DNA of 5,808 nt from Spirochaetales bacterium (GTDB lineage: Bacteria > Spirochaetota > Spirochaetia > DSM-16054 > Sediminispirochaetaceae): the NCBI GenBank assembly GCA_021767325.1, contig JAASTM010000179.1:1-5808 (forward strand), given 5' to 3'. The translations under genes were made by a program, and so were the position numbers. Below, in pieces: positions 1 to 5,649 of the stretch. Under the pieces are notes generated by a model. That model ran no database searches. It was not told the DNA's origin and saw only the letters and a program-made list of their open reading frames with translations. The number at the start of each line of letters is the position of its first letter. Within the stretch, counting starts at the first letter, position 1.

Positions 1-2
1 CA

Positions 3-146
3 ACGGCGGATGTGCTGGACGGGTTCTGGTCGGTGGTGGTCGGCGCGGCGGCCGAGGCCTCGGCCAAAGCGGGCCGCCCGATCCGGATAGATGAGCTGCT
101 GCAGGCGGCCGGCATCGATCCGCAGGATCCTGCCCTGCAAAGGTGA
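3..146 (+). CDS. 3' end of an unrecognised gene (partial, 47 residues visible)
   Basis: An open frame runs in from the left edge and stops at TGA 144-146. It encodes 47 residues, ending in a helix-like acidic/Ala-rich stretch (RIDELLQAAGIDPQDPALQR). The very high GC (about 73% in the first 60 bases) and GC-rich third positions fit real coding in a high-GC host gene. I do not recognise the family. The last five codons and the stop fall inside a 30-bp element (131-160) that recurs at 1493-1522, so the C-terminus may have been altered by a rearrangement. The gene points towards the ATPase, but the ATPase has its own promoter, so co-transcription is not required. A chance open frame in GC-rich DNA cannot be fully excluded from so short a piece. 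Confidence 0.5.
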   Translation, partial: TADVLDGFWSVVVGAAAEASAKAGRPIRIDELLQAAGIDPQDPALQR

Positions 147-160
147 TTTAACAAGCCGGA
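131..160 (+). repeat. Element R, copy 1 (30 bp, 25/30 identical to 1493-1522)
   Basis: By eye, an ungapped alignment with 1493-1522 matches at 25 of 30 positions. It begins with TGCCCTGCA (CTGCCCTGCA from base 130) and continues through AGGTGA and AAGCCGG. In copy 2 the right part is the end of vapC: the stop codon plus the codons for Pro-Gly-Leu. In copy 1 the minus-strand equivalent reads Ser-Gly-Leu and the stop is mutated to TTA. Copy 1 therefore looks like a relic of a vapC 3' end placed after the upstream gene. Confidence 0.55.
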
Positions 161-174
161 CAGGTTGGATAAGC

Positions 175-209
175 CGGACAAATTGTAATTGTCATTTACA
201 ATTTGTCCG
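175..209. promoter_or_regulatory. 14-bp perfect inverted repeat upstream of the ATPase gene (candidate operator)
   Basis: CGGACAAATTGTAA (175-188) is exactly complementary to TTACAATTTGTCCG (196-209) across a 7-base loop, TTGTCAT. All 14 pairs were checked base by base. The right arm contains the proposed -35 hexamer of the ATPase promoter, so a bound protein would block transcription. No T-tract follows, which argues against an intrinsic terminator for the upstream gene. The likeliest role is a binding site for a dimeric regulator, possibly the ATPase's own product through its helix-turn-helix-like segment; that last point is inference. Confidence 0.6.
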
Positions 210-223
210 TTCAGTAGTACACT
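195..223 (+). promoter_or_regulatory. Putative sigma-70 promoter for a leaderless ATPase mRNA
   Basis: TTTACA (195-200, 5/6 match to TTGACA) is followed after exactly 17 bases by TACACT (218-223, 4/6 match to TATAAT). A start 7 bases past the -10 falls on base 230, the A of the ATPase ATG. No Shine-Dalgarno sequence is visible in the 20 bases before that ATG. Promoter position and lack of a ribosome site together suggest a leaderless transcript. Confidence 0.5.
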
Positions 224-226
224 ACT
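213..226. repeat. Short inverted repeat AGTAGT-AC-ACTACT over the -10 region
   Basis: AGTAGT (213-218) pairs perfectly with ACTACT (221-226) around two bases. It covers the proposed -10 hexamer and lies four bases from the larger palindrome at 175-209. Together they may form a two-part operator, but a 6-bp inverted repeat can occur by chance. Confidence 0.35.
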
Positions 227-229
227 CTT

Positions 230-1408
230 ATGTATATCGAAAGGATGATTTCCGATCAACTCCTGAGTTTGAGCACCCAATACCCCGTTATTTTTCTTAC
301 CGGTCCGCGGCAATCCGGAAAAACCACGCTTGCCAGGCATCTGTTCCCCGAAAAAACCTATCTCTCTCTGGAAAATCCGGATACGCTTGAATTTGCGCTC
401 TCCGATCCCCGCAGCTTTCTCACTCAGTCAGATACGGGCATGATAATTGATGAAGCTCAGAGAGCACCCCAACTCTTCTCCTATATCCAGGGCTTTGTTG
501 ATGCAGAAAACAAGCCCGGAGCATATATTCTCACCGGGTCGCAAAACTTCCTATTACTGGAAAAAATTTCACAATCTTTGGCCGGCAGAGTAGCCATACT
601 TCGGCTATTACCCTTCAGTTACGCTGAGTATCAGAAGGAGTTCAATACCGAAGATATTGAAAATATAATTCTCAAAGGAATGTACCCTCCCATTCATGAC
701 AGAGGCTTCACCACAAGCGTGTGGTTTGATCAGTACGTCTCGACATATATAGAAAGAGATGTTCGCAGCATCAAAAACATTGAGAATTTGAACACCTTCC
801 AGCGCTTCCTCAAGCTGTGTGCCGGCCGAAGCGGACAAATTCTGAATTATTCCTCTCTAGCCAACGATTGCGGCATCACCCATAATACAGCCCGCTCCTG
901 GATATCAATATTGGAGGCCAGCTACATAGTCGGGCTTTTGCCACCCTATTATGAGAGTTTTAATAAAAGACTGATCAAATCTCCAAAACTCTATTTTCTG
1001 GACAGCGGGCTCTTGTGCTATCTGCTCGGTATTCATTCCCCTGATATTTTTGCCGTGCACCCGCTTAAAGGATCGGTCTTTGAAACCTTCGTATATGCAG
1101 AACTACTCAAAGTATTTTTTAACACAGCGCGAAGGGCGGAACTCTATTTCTGGAGAGATAAAACTGGGCATGAAATCGACTTCATTGCCCCTCAGGCGGA
1201 CACACTCATATCAATAGAGGTGAAGGCTGGAAGAACCATCAATGCAGACTATTTCAAAAACCTGAAATACTTCGCCGCCCTATCGCCATCCACACACCCA
1301 ATAGTCATCTACAACGGCAGCCAAGAGCAGAGAAGAAACGCAGGTCATGTACTGCCTCTCAGCCGGGCAATCAGCTACTTTGCAGAACGGATAAGCTCCA
1401 TCACCTGA
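230..1408 (+). CDS. AAA-family ATPase with C-terminal DUF4143 (nuclease-fold-like) domain
   Basis: This 392-residue cytoplasmic protein has the usual length and layout of the AAA_14/DUF4143 family. Walker A is GPRQSGKTTL at 25-34 and Walker B is MIIDEAQ at 71-77. A sensor-1-like ILTGSQ lies at 100-105 and the family motif LLPFSYAEY at 126-134. A winged-helix-like segment follows at about 205-240 (SSLANDCGITHNTARSWI). The C-terminal domain has ExxxE-type residues near 285-291, then EIDF (D317) and IEVKAG (E330, K332), a PD-(D/E)XK-like arrangement that appears intact. Substrate and cellular role of this family are not settled, so no function is assigned. The start MYIERMI matches the family N-terminus; there is no Shine-Dalgarno sequence, consistent with a leaderless mRNA. 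GC in two sampled lines is about 42%, well below the flanks, which suggests horizontal acquisition. It is convergent with vapC. Confidence 0.9.
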   Translation: MYIERMISDQLLSLSTQYPVIFLTGPRQSGKTTLARHLFPEKTYLSLENPDTLEFALSDPRSFLTQSDTGMIIDEAQRAPQLFSYIQGFVDAENKPGAYILTGSQNFLLLEKISQSLAGRVAILRLLPFSYAEYQKEFNTEDIENIILKGMYPPIHDRGFTTSVWFDQYVSTYIERDVRSIKNIENLNTFQRFLKLCAGRSGQILNYSSLANDCGITHNTARSWISILEASYIVGLLPPYYESFNKRLIKSPKLYFLDSGLLCYLLGIHSPDIFAVHPLKGSVFETFVYAELLKVFFNTARRAELYFWRDKTGHEIDFIAPQADTLISIEVKAGRTINADYFKNLKYFAALSPSTHPIVIYNGSQEQRRNAGHVLPLSRAISYFAERISSIT

Positions 1409-1412
1409 GCTC

Positions 1413-1500
1413 ATATTCCGCAATAAACTACTCTATCCTAACTTTCATCTGATCGCGGATTCGGCGGGTTGCCTGCAGCCGCTCTTTCTGGCTGCCCTGC
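1413..1500 (-). pseudogene. Remnant of an arsC 3' end (degenerate duplicate)
   Basis: Bases 1421-1500 align without gaps to 2144-2223, the 3' end of the ArsC domain, with 68 of 80 identical by my count (85%). In the matching minus-strand frame it reads [20 protein letters not shown], then I-E and a TAG at 1428-1430 where the intact gene has a Glu codon, a few residues before its own stop. The changes are mostly conservative (E to K, I to M, R to K, A to V, K to R), so the copy probably diverged while still coding. Nothing upstream of it in that frame resembles ArsC: similarity stops abruptly at CTGCCCTGC, where element R begins. No start or P-loop is present, so it cannot make a working reductase. 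Confidence 0.8.
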
Positions 1501-1522
1501 ACAGGTGACTTTATAAGCCGGG
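1493..1522 (+). repeat. Element R, copy 2, overlapping the arsC remnant and the end of vapC
   Basis: It matches 131-160 at 25 of 30 positions. Its first 8 bases (1493-1500) are also the last bases of the arsC remnant, so CTGCCCTGC is microhomology shared by three places: 130-138, 1492-1500 and 2215-2223. Its right part contains the vapC stop codon (TTA at 1511-1513 on this strand). This looks like a recombination junction between an arsC 3' end and a vapC 3' end. Confidence 0.55.
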
Positions 1523-1879
1523 AAACACTATCTCCATTTCTCCGGCGATCTTATTCAACCGGCTATCCAATGTCCACAACTGGGTATCCGGGGTCAATGC
1601 AGTTGCCGCCAAAAGGTGCATATCAACATAGCCTAAGCCTCGTCCGTAAAGTGATCTCTTTTCTATGAAATCTAAAACCTCCCGATCGGAAGCTTGCATC
1701 GCTGCAGGAAGATTCGCCAATAGCGTGAGGACTTGCCTGCGATTTTTCAGGTTACCGCAGGCTATCTCCCCCAATACAAAGGGATGCATCAATACAACAC
1801 CACGGTTCAAATAGTCGTGTAACTTATTTTCTTTTCCCCGAAAGTGATCGATCCAGATTGAGGTGTCGGCTAATATCAT
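1511..1879 (-). CDS. vapC: VapC toxin, PIN-domain ribonuclease
   Basis: A 122-residue PIN-domain protein of normal VapC length. It should be a Mg2+-dependent RNase that cuts RNA when not bound by VapB. The four acidic residues of the active site are in their usual places: D5 in ILADTSIWIDH, E38 in FVLGEIACG, D86 in GLGYVDMHLL and D105 in LWTLDSRL. The toxin therefore looks intact. Its ATG overlaps the vapB stop by four bases (ATGA, 1876-1879), the usual sign of translational coupling. Its 3' end lies inside repeat element R and abuts the arsC remnant, and it is convergent with the ATPase gene about 100 bases away. The RNA target cannot be read from sequence. Confidence 0.93.
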   Translation of the reverse strand: MILADTSIWIDHFRGKENKLHDYLNRGVVLMHPFVLGEIACGNLKNRRQVLTLLANLPAAMQASDREVLDFIEKRSLYGRGLGYVDMHLLAATALTPDTQLWTLDSRLNKIAGEMEIVFPGL

Positions 1880-2073
1880 GCCCGTTTCGGCCGTCGTCGA
1901 GGTATATCTTCGATTCCACTTTCGCTACCCGCAAGCCGTGCCAGCCGTCTGGCGCTTTCACGCTCGATGAGGGCCCGGAGCCCTTCATTGATCAAGGCGG
2001 TGCGCTCTTTTGTTCCGGTCAACTCCTGTGCCTCGACCAGCAGTTCATCATCAATATTCAATGTAGTTCGCAT
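1876..2073 (-). CDS. vapB: VapB antitoxin, ribbon-helix-helix type
   Basis: A 65-residue antitoxin with an N-terminal ribbon-helix-helix DNA-binding part (MRTTLNIDDELLVEAQEL, then a helix ending in LRALIERESARRL). The tail GIEDIPRRRPKRA is the segment expected to wrap VapC and reach its active site. This is the common VapB form paired with this VapC subtype. A GAGGTGG ribosome site lies about 8 bases before the ATG at 2071-2073. The gene has its own promoter in the short gap after arsRC. The VapBC complex probably represses this promoter, as in other vapBC operons. Confidence 0.92.
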   Translation of the reverse strand: MRTTLNIDDELLVEAQELTGTKERTALINEGLRALIERESARRLARLAGSESGIEDIPRRRPKRA

Positions 2074-2094
2074 ACTTCACCACCTCATACACTA

Positions 2095-2124
2095 ATTATA
2101 CATCATTTGATGACGTTTTGTCTG
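2095..2124 (-). promoter_or_regulatory. vapBC promoter with internal inverted repeat
   Basis: On the minus strand a perfect TATAAT -10 lies at 2100-2095. A CAGACA -35 (4/6) lies at 2124-2119, with an 18-base spacer. The first 12 spacer bases next to the -10 (2101-2112) form CATCA-AA-TGATG, a 5-bp inverted repeat well placed as a VapB operator. The ATG follows about 22 bases after the -10. The -35 lies 9 bases beyond the arsRC stop codon. Confidence 0.6.
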
Positions 2125-2132
2125 CATGCCAA

Positions 2133-2957
2133 TCAATTCTCAGCAATAAACTCCTCTATCTTGGCCCTGATCTGATCGCGGATCCGCCGCGTAGCCTGCA
2201 GCCGCTCTTCCTGGCTGCCCTGCGTGGAGGATGGATCGTCAAAGGGCCAGTGCAGCCGCGCTCCGCTGCCGGGAAATATCGGACAGCGCTCTTCGGCCTC
2301 CTTGCTGCAGACCGCCACCACAATGTCATAGGAGCGTTTTTCCTTGTGAAACTCAAACACACTGTTGGTGGAGTTCCCGGAGATGTTATAGCCCTCCTCG
2401 CTCATCACCTGTACCACCAGCGGATTCAAGGTGCCCGGCTCCAGTCCGGCGCTTTCGGCTTCAAACCTGTCACCGGCGAGATCGTTCAGAAAGGTTTCGG
2501 CCATCTGGCTGCGGGCGCTGTTGTGGATGCAGACAAACAGCACCTTTTTCTTCTTATTGCTCATGTATACTCCTTTGCCCTGCGGCATTTTGGGGTAAAC
2601 CCATTTGTGAATGGTCTGGCAGGAAAACCCGCGCTCCCGGTAGTCCTGCAATCTGGCGATATCCTCGCGGTAGATATCATCCGAACTGCGCGCCAGCGCC
2701 ACTATCTGCCCCACCAGGCTGTCCTCGGCGCTGTGCCGGCCGGCAATTTGATAATGGGACCACTGGGCCTTCTTATAGCTGCTGATGAGGCCGGCCGAGT
2801 ACAGACGGTGCAGCTGCCGGGAGGTGTTGCTCTGCTTCAAGTCGAGGATCCGCTCGACCTCGCAGCCGCACAGATCCTCAGCTTCCCAGATGAGAGAGAG
2901 GATCCGCATGCGGTTTTGATCGGCCAGTGTTTTCAGCTCTTCAATGATATCTCGCAT
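2133..2957 (-). CDS. arsRC: ArsR-ArsC fusion: arsenite-responsive repressor joined to a thioredoxin-type arsenate reductase
   Basis: This 274-residue protein joins two normally separate ars proteins. Residues 1 to about 113 are an ArsR winged helix with the As(III)-binding Cys pair C30-x-C32 (DLCGCEV) and a recognition helix ([12 protein letters not shown]). Residues 132-274 are a low-molecular-weight-phosphatase-fold ArsC. Its P-loop CIHNSARS at 143-150 has C143, N146 and R149. Resolving cysteines are C217 and C225, and WPFDDP (237-242) carries the general-acid Asp. The three Cys point to thioredoxin coupling; C217 and C225 are 8 residues apart, against 7 in the S. aureus enzyme. The upstream ribosome site is weak (AGGGTAGG), whereas an in-frame internal ATG has a strong one. 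The gene follows acr3 by 28 bases and is probably in the same operon. arsRC fusions are known, for example in Leptospirillum. Confidence 0.93.
   Translation of the reverse strand: MRDIIEELKTLADQNRMRILSLIWEAEDLCGCEVERILDLKQSNTSRQLHRLYSAGLISSYKKAQWSHYQIAGRHSAEDSLVGQIVALARSSDDIYREDIARLQDYRERGFSCQTIHKWVYPKMPQGKGVYMSNKKKKVLFVCIHNSARSQMAETFLNDLAGDRFEAESAGLEPGTLNPLVVQVMSEEGYNISGNSTNSVFEFHKEKRSYDIVVAVCSKEAEERCPIFPGSGARLHWPFDDPSSTQGSQEERLQATRRIRDQIRAKIEEFIAEN
2562..2576 (-). promoter_or_regulatory. Internal Shine-Dalgarno and ATG inside arsRC (possible free ArsC start)
   Basis: On the minus strand AAAGGAG (2576-2570), five bases, then ATG (2564-2562) form a near-ideal initiation site, in frame with the fusion. 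It would start at residue 132 ([12 protein letters not shown]), exactly where free ArsC proteins begin. The codons of the Shine-Dalgarno sequence encode the linker residues G-K-G-V. This is stronger than the site for the full-length protein, so a 143-residue free ArsC may be made alongside the fusion. Confidence 0.6.
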
Positions 2958-2985
2958 TTCAACCTACCCTACCACGTTATGCCCT

Positions 2986-4038
2986 TTAGGTGTATGCCCG
3001 GAATGAACTGCGGGTGGCCACCGCGATCTTCACCAGGGTCAGCATGACCGGTACCTCCACCAGCACACCTACCACTGTGGCCAGCGCGGCCCCGGATTGC
3101 AGACCGAACAGGCTCACCGCCACCGCAACCGCCAGTTCGAAGAAGTTGCTAGCCCCGATCATCGCCCCTGGAGCGGCAATACCGTGCGGCACTTTCCACA
3201 ACTTGGCCCAGCCATAGGCAATACCGAAGATAAGGAAAGTCTGGATGATAAGAGGCACCGCAATCAGCAGGATGTGCAGGGGGTTGTTCAGAATAATCTC
3301 GCCCTGGAATGAAAATAGGATAATCAGGGTCAGCAGTAGTCCGCCGATGGTGGTGTTGTCGAATTTTTTGAGGAACACCCGCTCGAAGTACTCGCTGCCG
3401 TGCCGCTTGATCACAGTGCGCCGCGAAATATAACCGCCGGCCAGGGGAATGACTACAAACAGCACCACCGACAAAAACAGGGTATCGTAGGGCACATGGA
3501 TATTGCTCACTCCTAAGAGAAAGGCCACAATCGGAGTAAAGGCCACCAGAATGATCAGGTCATTCACCGCCACCTGCACCACCGTGTAGGCGGGGTCGCC
3601 GTCCGACAGATGACTCCACACAAAGACCATAGCGGTACAGGGCGCCGCCCCCAGCAGGACTGCCCCGGCCACATACTCGGTCGCCAGGGAGCCTTCGATA
3701 AAAGGGGCGAAGACCACCTTGAGAAAGAAATAGGCAATCAAGTACATAGTGAAGGGCTTGATGAGCCAGTTCGTGACGGTCGTAATGGTGAGTCCCTTGG
3801 GCCTCTTGGTGGCGTTTACGATGCTGGTAAAATCGACCTTCAGCATCATCGGATAAATCATCAGCCAGATGAGCACGGCCACCGGAATGGAAACCCGGGC
3901 GTACTCCAGGGTACTGAGAAACTCCGGAACTGCCGGCAGAAAGCGGCCTATCAGCGTACCCGCTGCAATACAGAGGGCCACCCAGAGGGTTAAATATCTC
4001 TCAAATAGACTAATCTGCTTTTTTTCTGCGGTTGGCAT
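2986..4038 (-). CDS. acr3: ACR3-family arsenite efflux carrier
   Basis: A 350-residue inner-membrane protein with about ten hydrophobic segments, the usual ACR3 size. It should export arsenite using the proton-motive force. The signature LGAAPCTAMVFVWSHL holds the conserved Cys (C134) needed for transport. A second signature, IGASNFFELAVAVAVSLFGL (294-313), precedes GVLVEVPVML with the conserved Glu (E328). The frame stays open to an ATG at 4081-4083, but that codon lies inside the operator, and the extra 15 residues are unlike the family. I therefore start at 4036-4038 (MPTAEKKQISLFERYLTLW); TAGGAG (4055-4050) lies 11 bases before it, a rather long spacing. First gene of the arsenic operon, followed by arsRC. 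No ArsA or ArsD is present. Confidence 0.94.
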   Translation of the reverse strand: MPTAEKKQISLFERYLTLWVALCIAAGTLIGRFLPAVPEFLSTLEYARVSIPVAVLIWLMIYPMMLKVDFTSIVNATKRPKGLTITTVTNWLIKPFTMYLIAYFFLKVVFAPFIEGSLATEYVAGAVLLGAAPCTAMVFVWSHLSDGDPAYTVVQVAVNDLIILVAFTPIVAFLLGVSNIHVPYDTLFLSVVLFVVIPLAGGYISRRTVIKRHGSEYFERVFLKKFDNTTIGGLLLTLIILFSFQGEIILNNPLHILLIAVPLIIQTFLIFGIAYGWAKLWKVPHGIAAPGAMIGASNFFELAVAVAVSLFGLQSGAALATVVGVLVEVPVMLTLVKIAVATRSSFRAYT

Positions 4039-4064
4039 ATTGAATTGTACTCCTATAACATGAC

Positions 4065-4086
4065 TATATGAACATATAATCATATA
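4065..4086. promoter_or_regulatory. ArsR/SmtB-type operator of the acr3-arsRC operon
   Basis: TATATGA (4065-4071) and TCATATA (4080-4086) are perfect 7-bp inverted arms separated by 8 bases. The plus-strand run ATATGAACATATAATCATAT closely resembles the imperfect palindromes (ATATGAACA...TTCATAT) bound by ArsR/SmtB/CzrA-family repressors. It overlaps the -10 and the predicted transcription start of acr3. Expected to be bound by the ArsR half of the fusion and released by As(III). Confidence 0.7.
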
Positions 4087-4112
4087 TTAAACAAAAACAG
4101 CTCACCAGTCAA
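4084..4112 (-). promoter_or_regulatory. Promoter of the acr3-arsRC operon
   Basis: On the minus strand TTGACT (4112-4107, 5/6) and TAATAT (4089-4084, 4/6) are separated by exactly 17 bases. The predicted start is near 4077, inside the operator, leaving a leader of roughly 40 bases before the acr3 ATG. The -35 begins about 20 bases past the MFS stop codon, so the arsenic operon is independent of the MFS gene. Confidence 0.55.
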
Positions 4113-4132
4113 TGTATTCGGGGATCCTTTAT

Positions 4133-5560
4133 TCAGCCTGTGCTTTTTTTCGTTCGGCTCCCGCGGCCGGATCGCCGGCTGCTGGTCTTCTCATCGGCCC
4201 GCAGGCTGCTTCTCGTCTGGCCGGTCCGCCGGGCCGATTTGCTCCGACCGGACCGCGGCCGGCGCAGAAGATTATAGGCGACGAGGGTTGTACGGGGAAC
4301 GGTGCGGTAAGTCGACTTTGCCCCGCGGACGAGAAATTCCGGAATATAGTGCAGCCGCAGCAGACCAAAACCGAGGAAGAGGGCCAGACTGAGCGCGATG
4401 AACAGGTAGAGTGCCACCGGGCCGAAACGCGCCATGGCGATGGATGCGAGCAGCGGGCCGAGCATCGAGCCCAAGCCGTAGAACACATACAGGGCACTGG
4501 CCGCCTCTATCATCTCATGCGAGGCGAGCTGATCGTTTACCGTAGCCAGAGCCAGCGGATAGAGCGGCATCATGAAGCCGCCAATCAGAAAGCCCATCAG
4601 GAGCAGGAAGGGACTCATCCCGTCTGACAGGGTGAAGCCGAGGATCGCCGCAATCGACACGGCCGAACTGATAATGAGGGCAATCCGGCGGTCGCGGTGG
4701 TCGGAAATCCACCCGAGGGGCATCTGCAGCAGAATAGTCCCGAAGGAGGCTACCATCAGCAGGATTCCGATTGCCCCGGGATCCATCTCAAGGGTCTGGG
4801 CATAGCGGGGTGTGAGCGTCAGGTGGGCCCCGATCACCATCCCGCTGATGATTACACCGGTAGAACCGAGGGGGGATTTTCTGAACATCCCCACGATGCG
4901 GATCTTGATGCTGCCGACCTGCGGATTGCCGTGGACATCACCGAGGCCGATCGGCATCACGCAGATCGAAATAAGAATCGAGGTAATTCCAAACAGACTG
5001 AAATCGGCCGGCGAGAATACACCTAACAGCGGCTGGGCGATTCCATTGGCCGCCAGAAAGACAATCCCGTACAGAGAGAGGATCCGGCCCCGGCTCTTGT
5101 TCGGGGCCGAAGAGTTGAGCCAGCTCTCCACCACCACCAGTACGATAGAAAGACACATCCCGTGCAGCAGGCGAAATACCACCCACCAGAAAGGCGAGAT
5201 GACCAGCACATGGGCCAGGGAGGTTGCCGAGGCCAGCGAGGCGAAAGCGGCGAAGGTGCGCACATACCCCACATTGCGAATCGTCAAGAGTGCGAGAAAT
5301 GACCCTGCCAGCAGTCCGCCGTAATAACTGGAACTGATTATACCAATGGCCTGTTCGCTGAAGCCCTCGATTCCCGCGCGCAGCGAGACTGCCGTGGTCT
5401 GCAGGGCCGATCCGCTGGCAAGCAGGAATACACTTGCAAATATAGCAATAACGGTAGTGAGGCTTTTCTTCTGCGATGGTTCCGGGGCGGGACCCGCGTG
5501 CTGCTGAACCTTCGCAGGCTCCTCACTAACCGGCTGTTCTGTCGCCGCTTCTATACTCAT
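4133..5560 (-). CDS. MFS transporter, YcaD-like, with Arg/Ser-rich C-terminal tail
   Basis: A 475-residue major facilitator with twelve hydrophobic segments between residues 35 and 402. It has a soluble 33-residue N-terminus and a central loop near 207-232. Family signs are AIGIISSSYYGGLLAG (71-86), VVVESWLNSSAPNKSRGRIL (142-161), the loop 8-9 motif GWISDHRDRR (283-292) and PLYPLALATVNDQL (332-345). These fit the YcaD-like group, whose substrates are unknown. The neighbouring arsenic operon makes an arsenical substrate thinkable, but it has its own promoter and the protein does not look like ArsJ or ArsP. Family homology seems to end at VPRTTLVAYNL (421-431). The last 45 residues contain 16 Arg/Lys and may be a late extension or frameshift product. 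Start at 5558-5560 follows a weak GAGAG ribosome site; TAATAT near 5586-5591 could be a -10. Confidence 0.88.
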   Translation of the reverse strand: MSIEAATEQPVSEEPAKVQQHAGPAPEPSQKKSLTTVIAIFASVFLLASGSALQTTAVSLRAGIEGFSEQAIGIISSSYYGGLLAGSFLALLTIRNVGYVRTFAAFASLASATSLAHVLVISPFWWVVFRLLHGMCLSIVLVVVESWLNSSAPNKSRGRILSLYGIVFLAANGIAQPLLGVFSPADFSLFGITSILISICVMPIGLGDVHGNPQVGSIKIRIVGMFRKSPLGSTGVIISGMVIGAHLTLTPRYAQTLEMDPGAIGILLMVASFGTILLQMPLGWISDHRDRRIALIISSAVSIAAILGFTLSDGMSPFLLLMGFLIGGFMMPLYPLALATVNDQLASHEMIEAASALYVFYGLGSMLGPLLASIAMARFGPVALYLFIALSLALFLGFGLLRLHYIPEFLVRGAKSTYRTVPRTTLVAYNLLRRPRSGRSKSARRTGQTRSSLRADEKTSSRRSGRGSRTKKSTG

Positions 5561-5649
5561 AACGTTGCGTCTCTCTTTGTTCCCATATTAAAAGCTTAAC
5601 AATTGAGAAACCGCTATTCAAGCAGCTGCACCCACAGTTGTGATCCGGC

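Noticed and set aside
175..209. Hairpin as an intrinsic terminator of the upstream gene
   Set aside because: The stem is AT-rich and no T-tract follows; it overlaps a well-spaced -35, so an operator role fits better.
91..390. Plus-strand open frame of 99 codons overlapping the upstream gene's end and the ATPase start
   Set aside because: It crosses the palindrome and promoter and is out of frame with both real genes; its later part is a frame-shifted reading of the ATPase N-terminus.
2118..3047. Long plus-strand open frame (309 codons) opposite the arsenic fusion gene
   Set aside because: It lies antisense to arsRC, which has clear domain motifs; the plus-strand product has no recognisable motif and is a shadow of the GC-rich coding strand.
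4039..4083. N-terminal extension of ACR3 from the ATG at 4081-4083
   Set aside because: The ATG lies within the operator and upstream of the predicted transcription start, and the extension is not seen in the family.
4112..5324. Several plus-strand open frames opposite the MFS gene
   Set aside because: They are antisense to a clear 12-helix transporter, rich in Arg/Pro/Gly from codon shadowing, and have no family motif.
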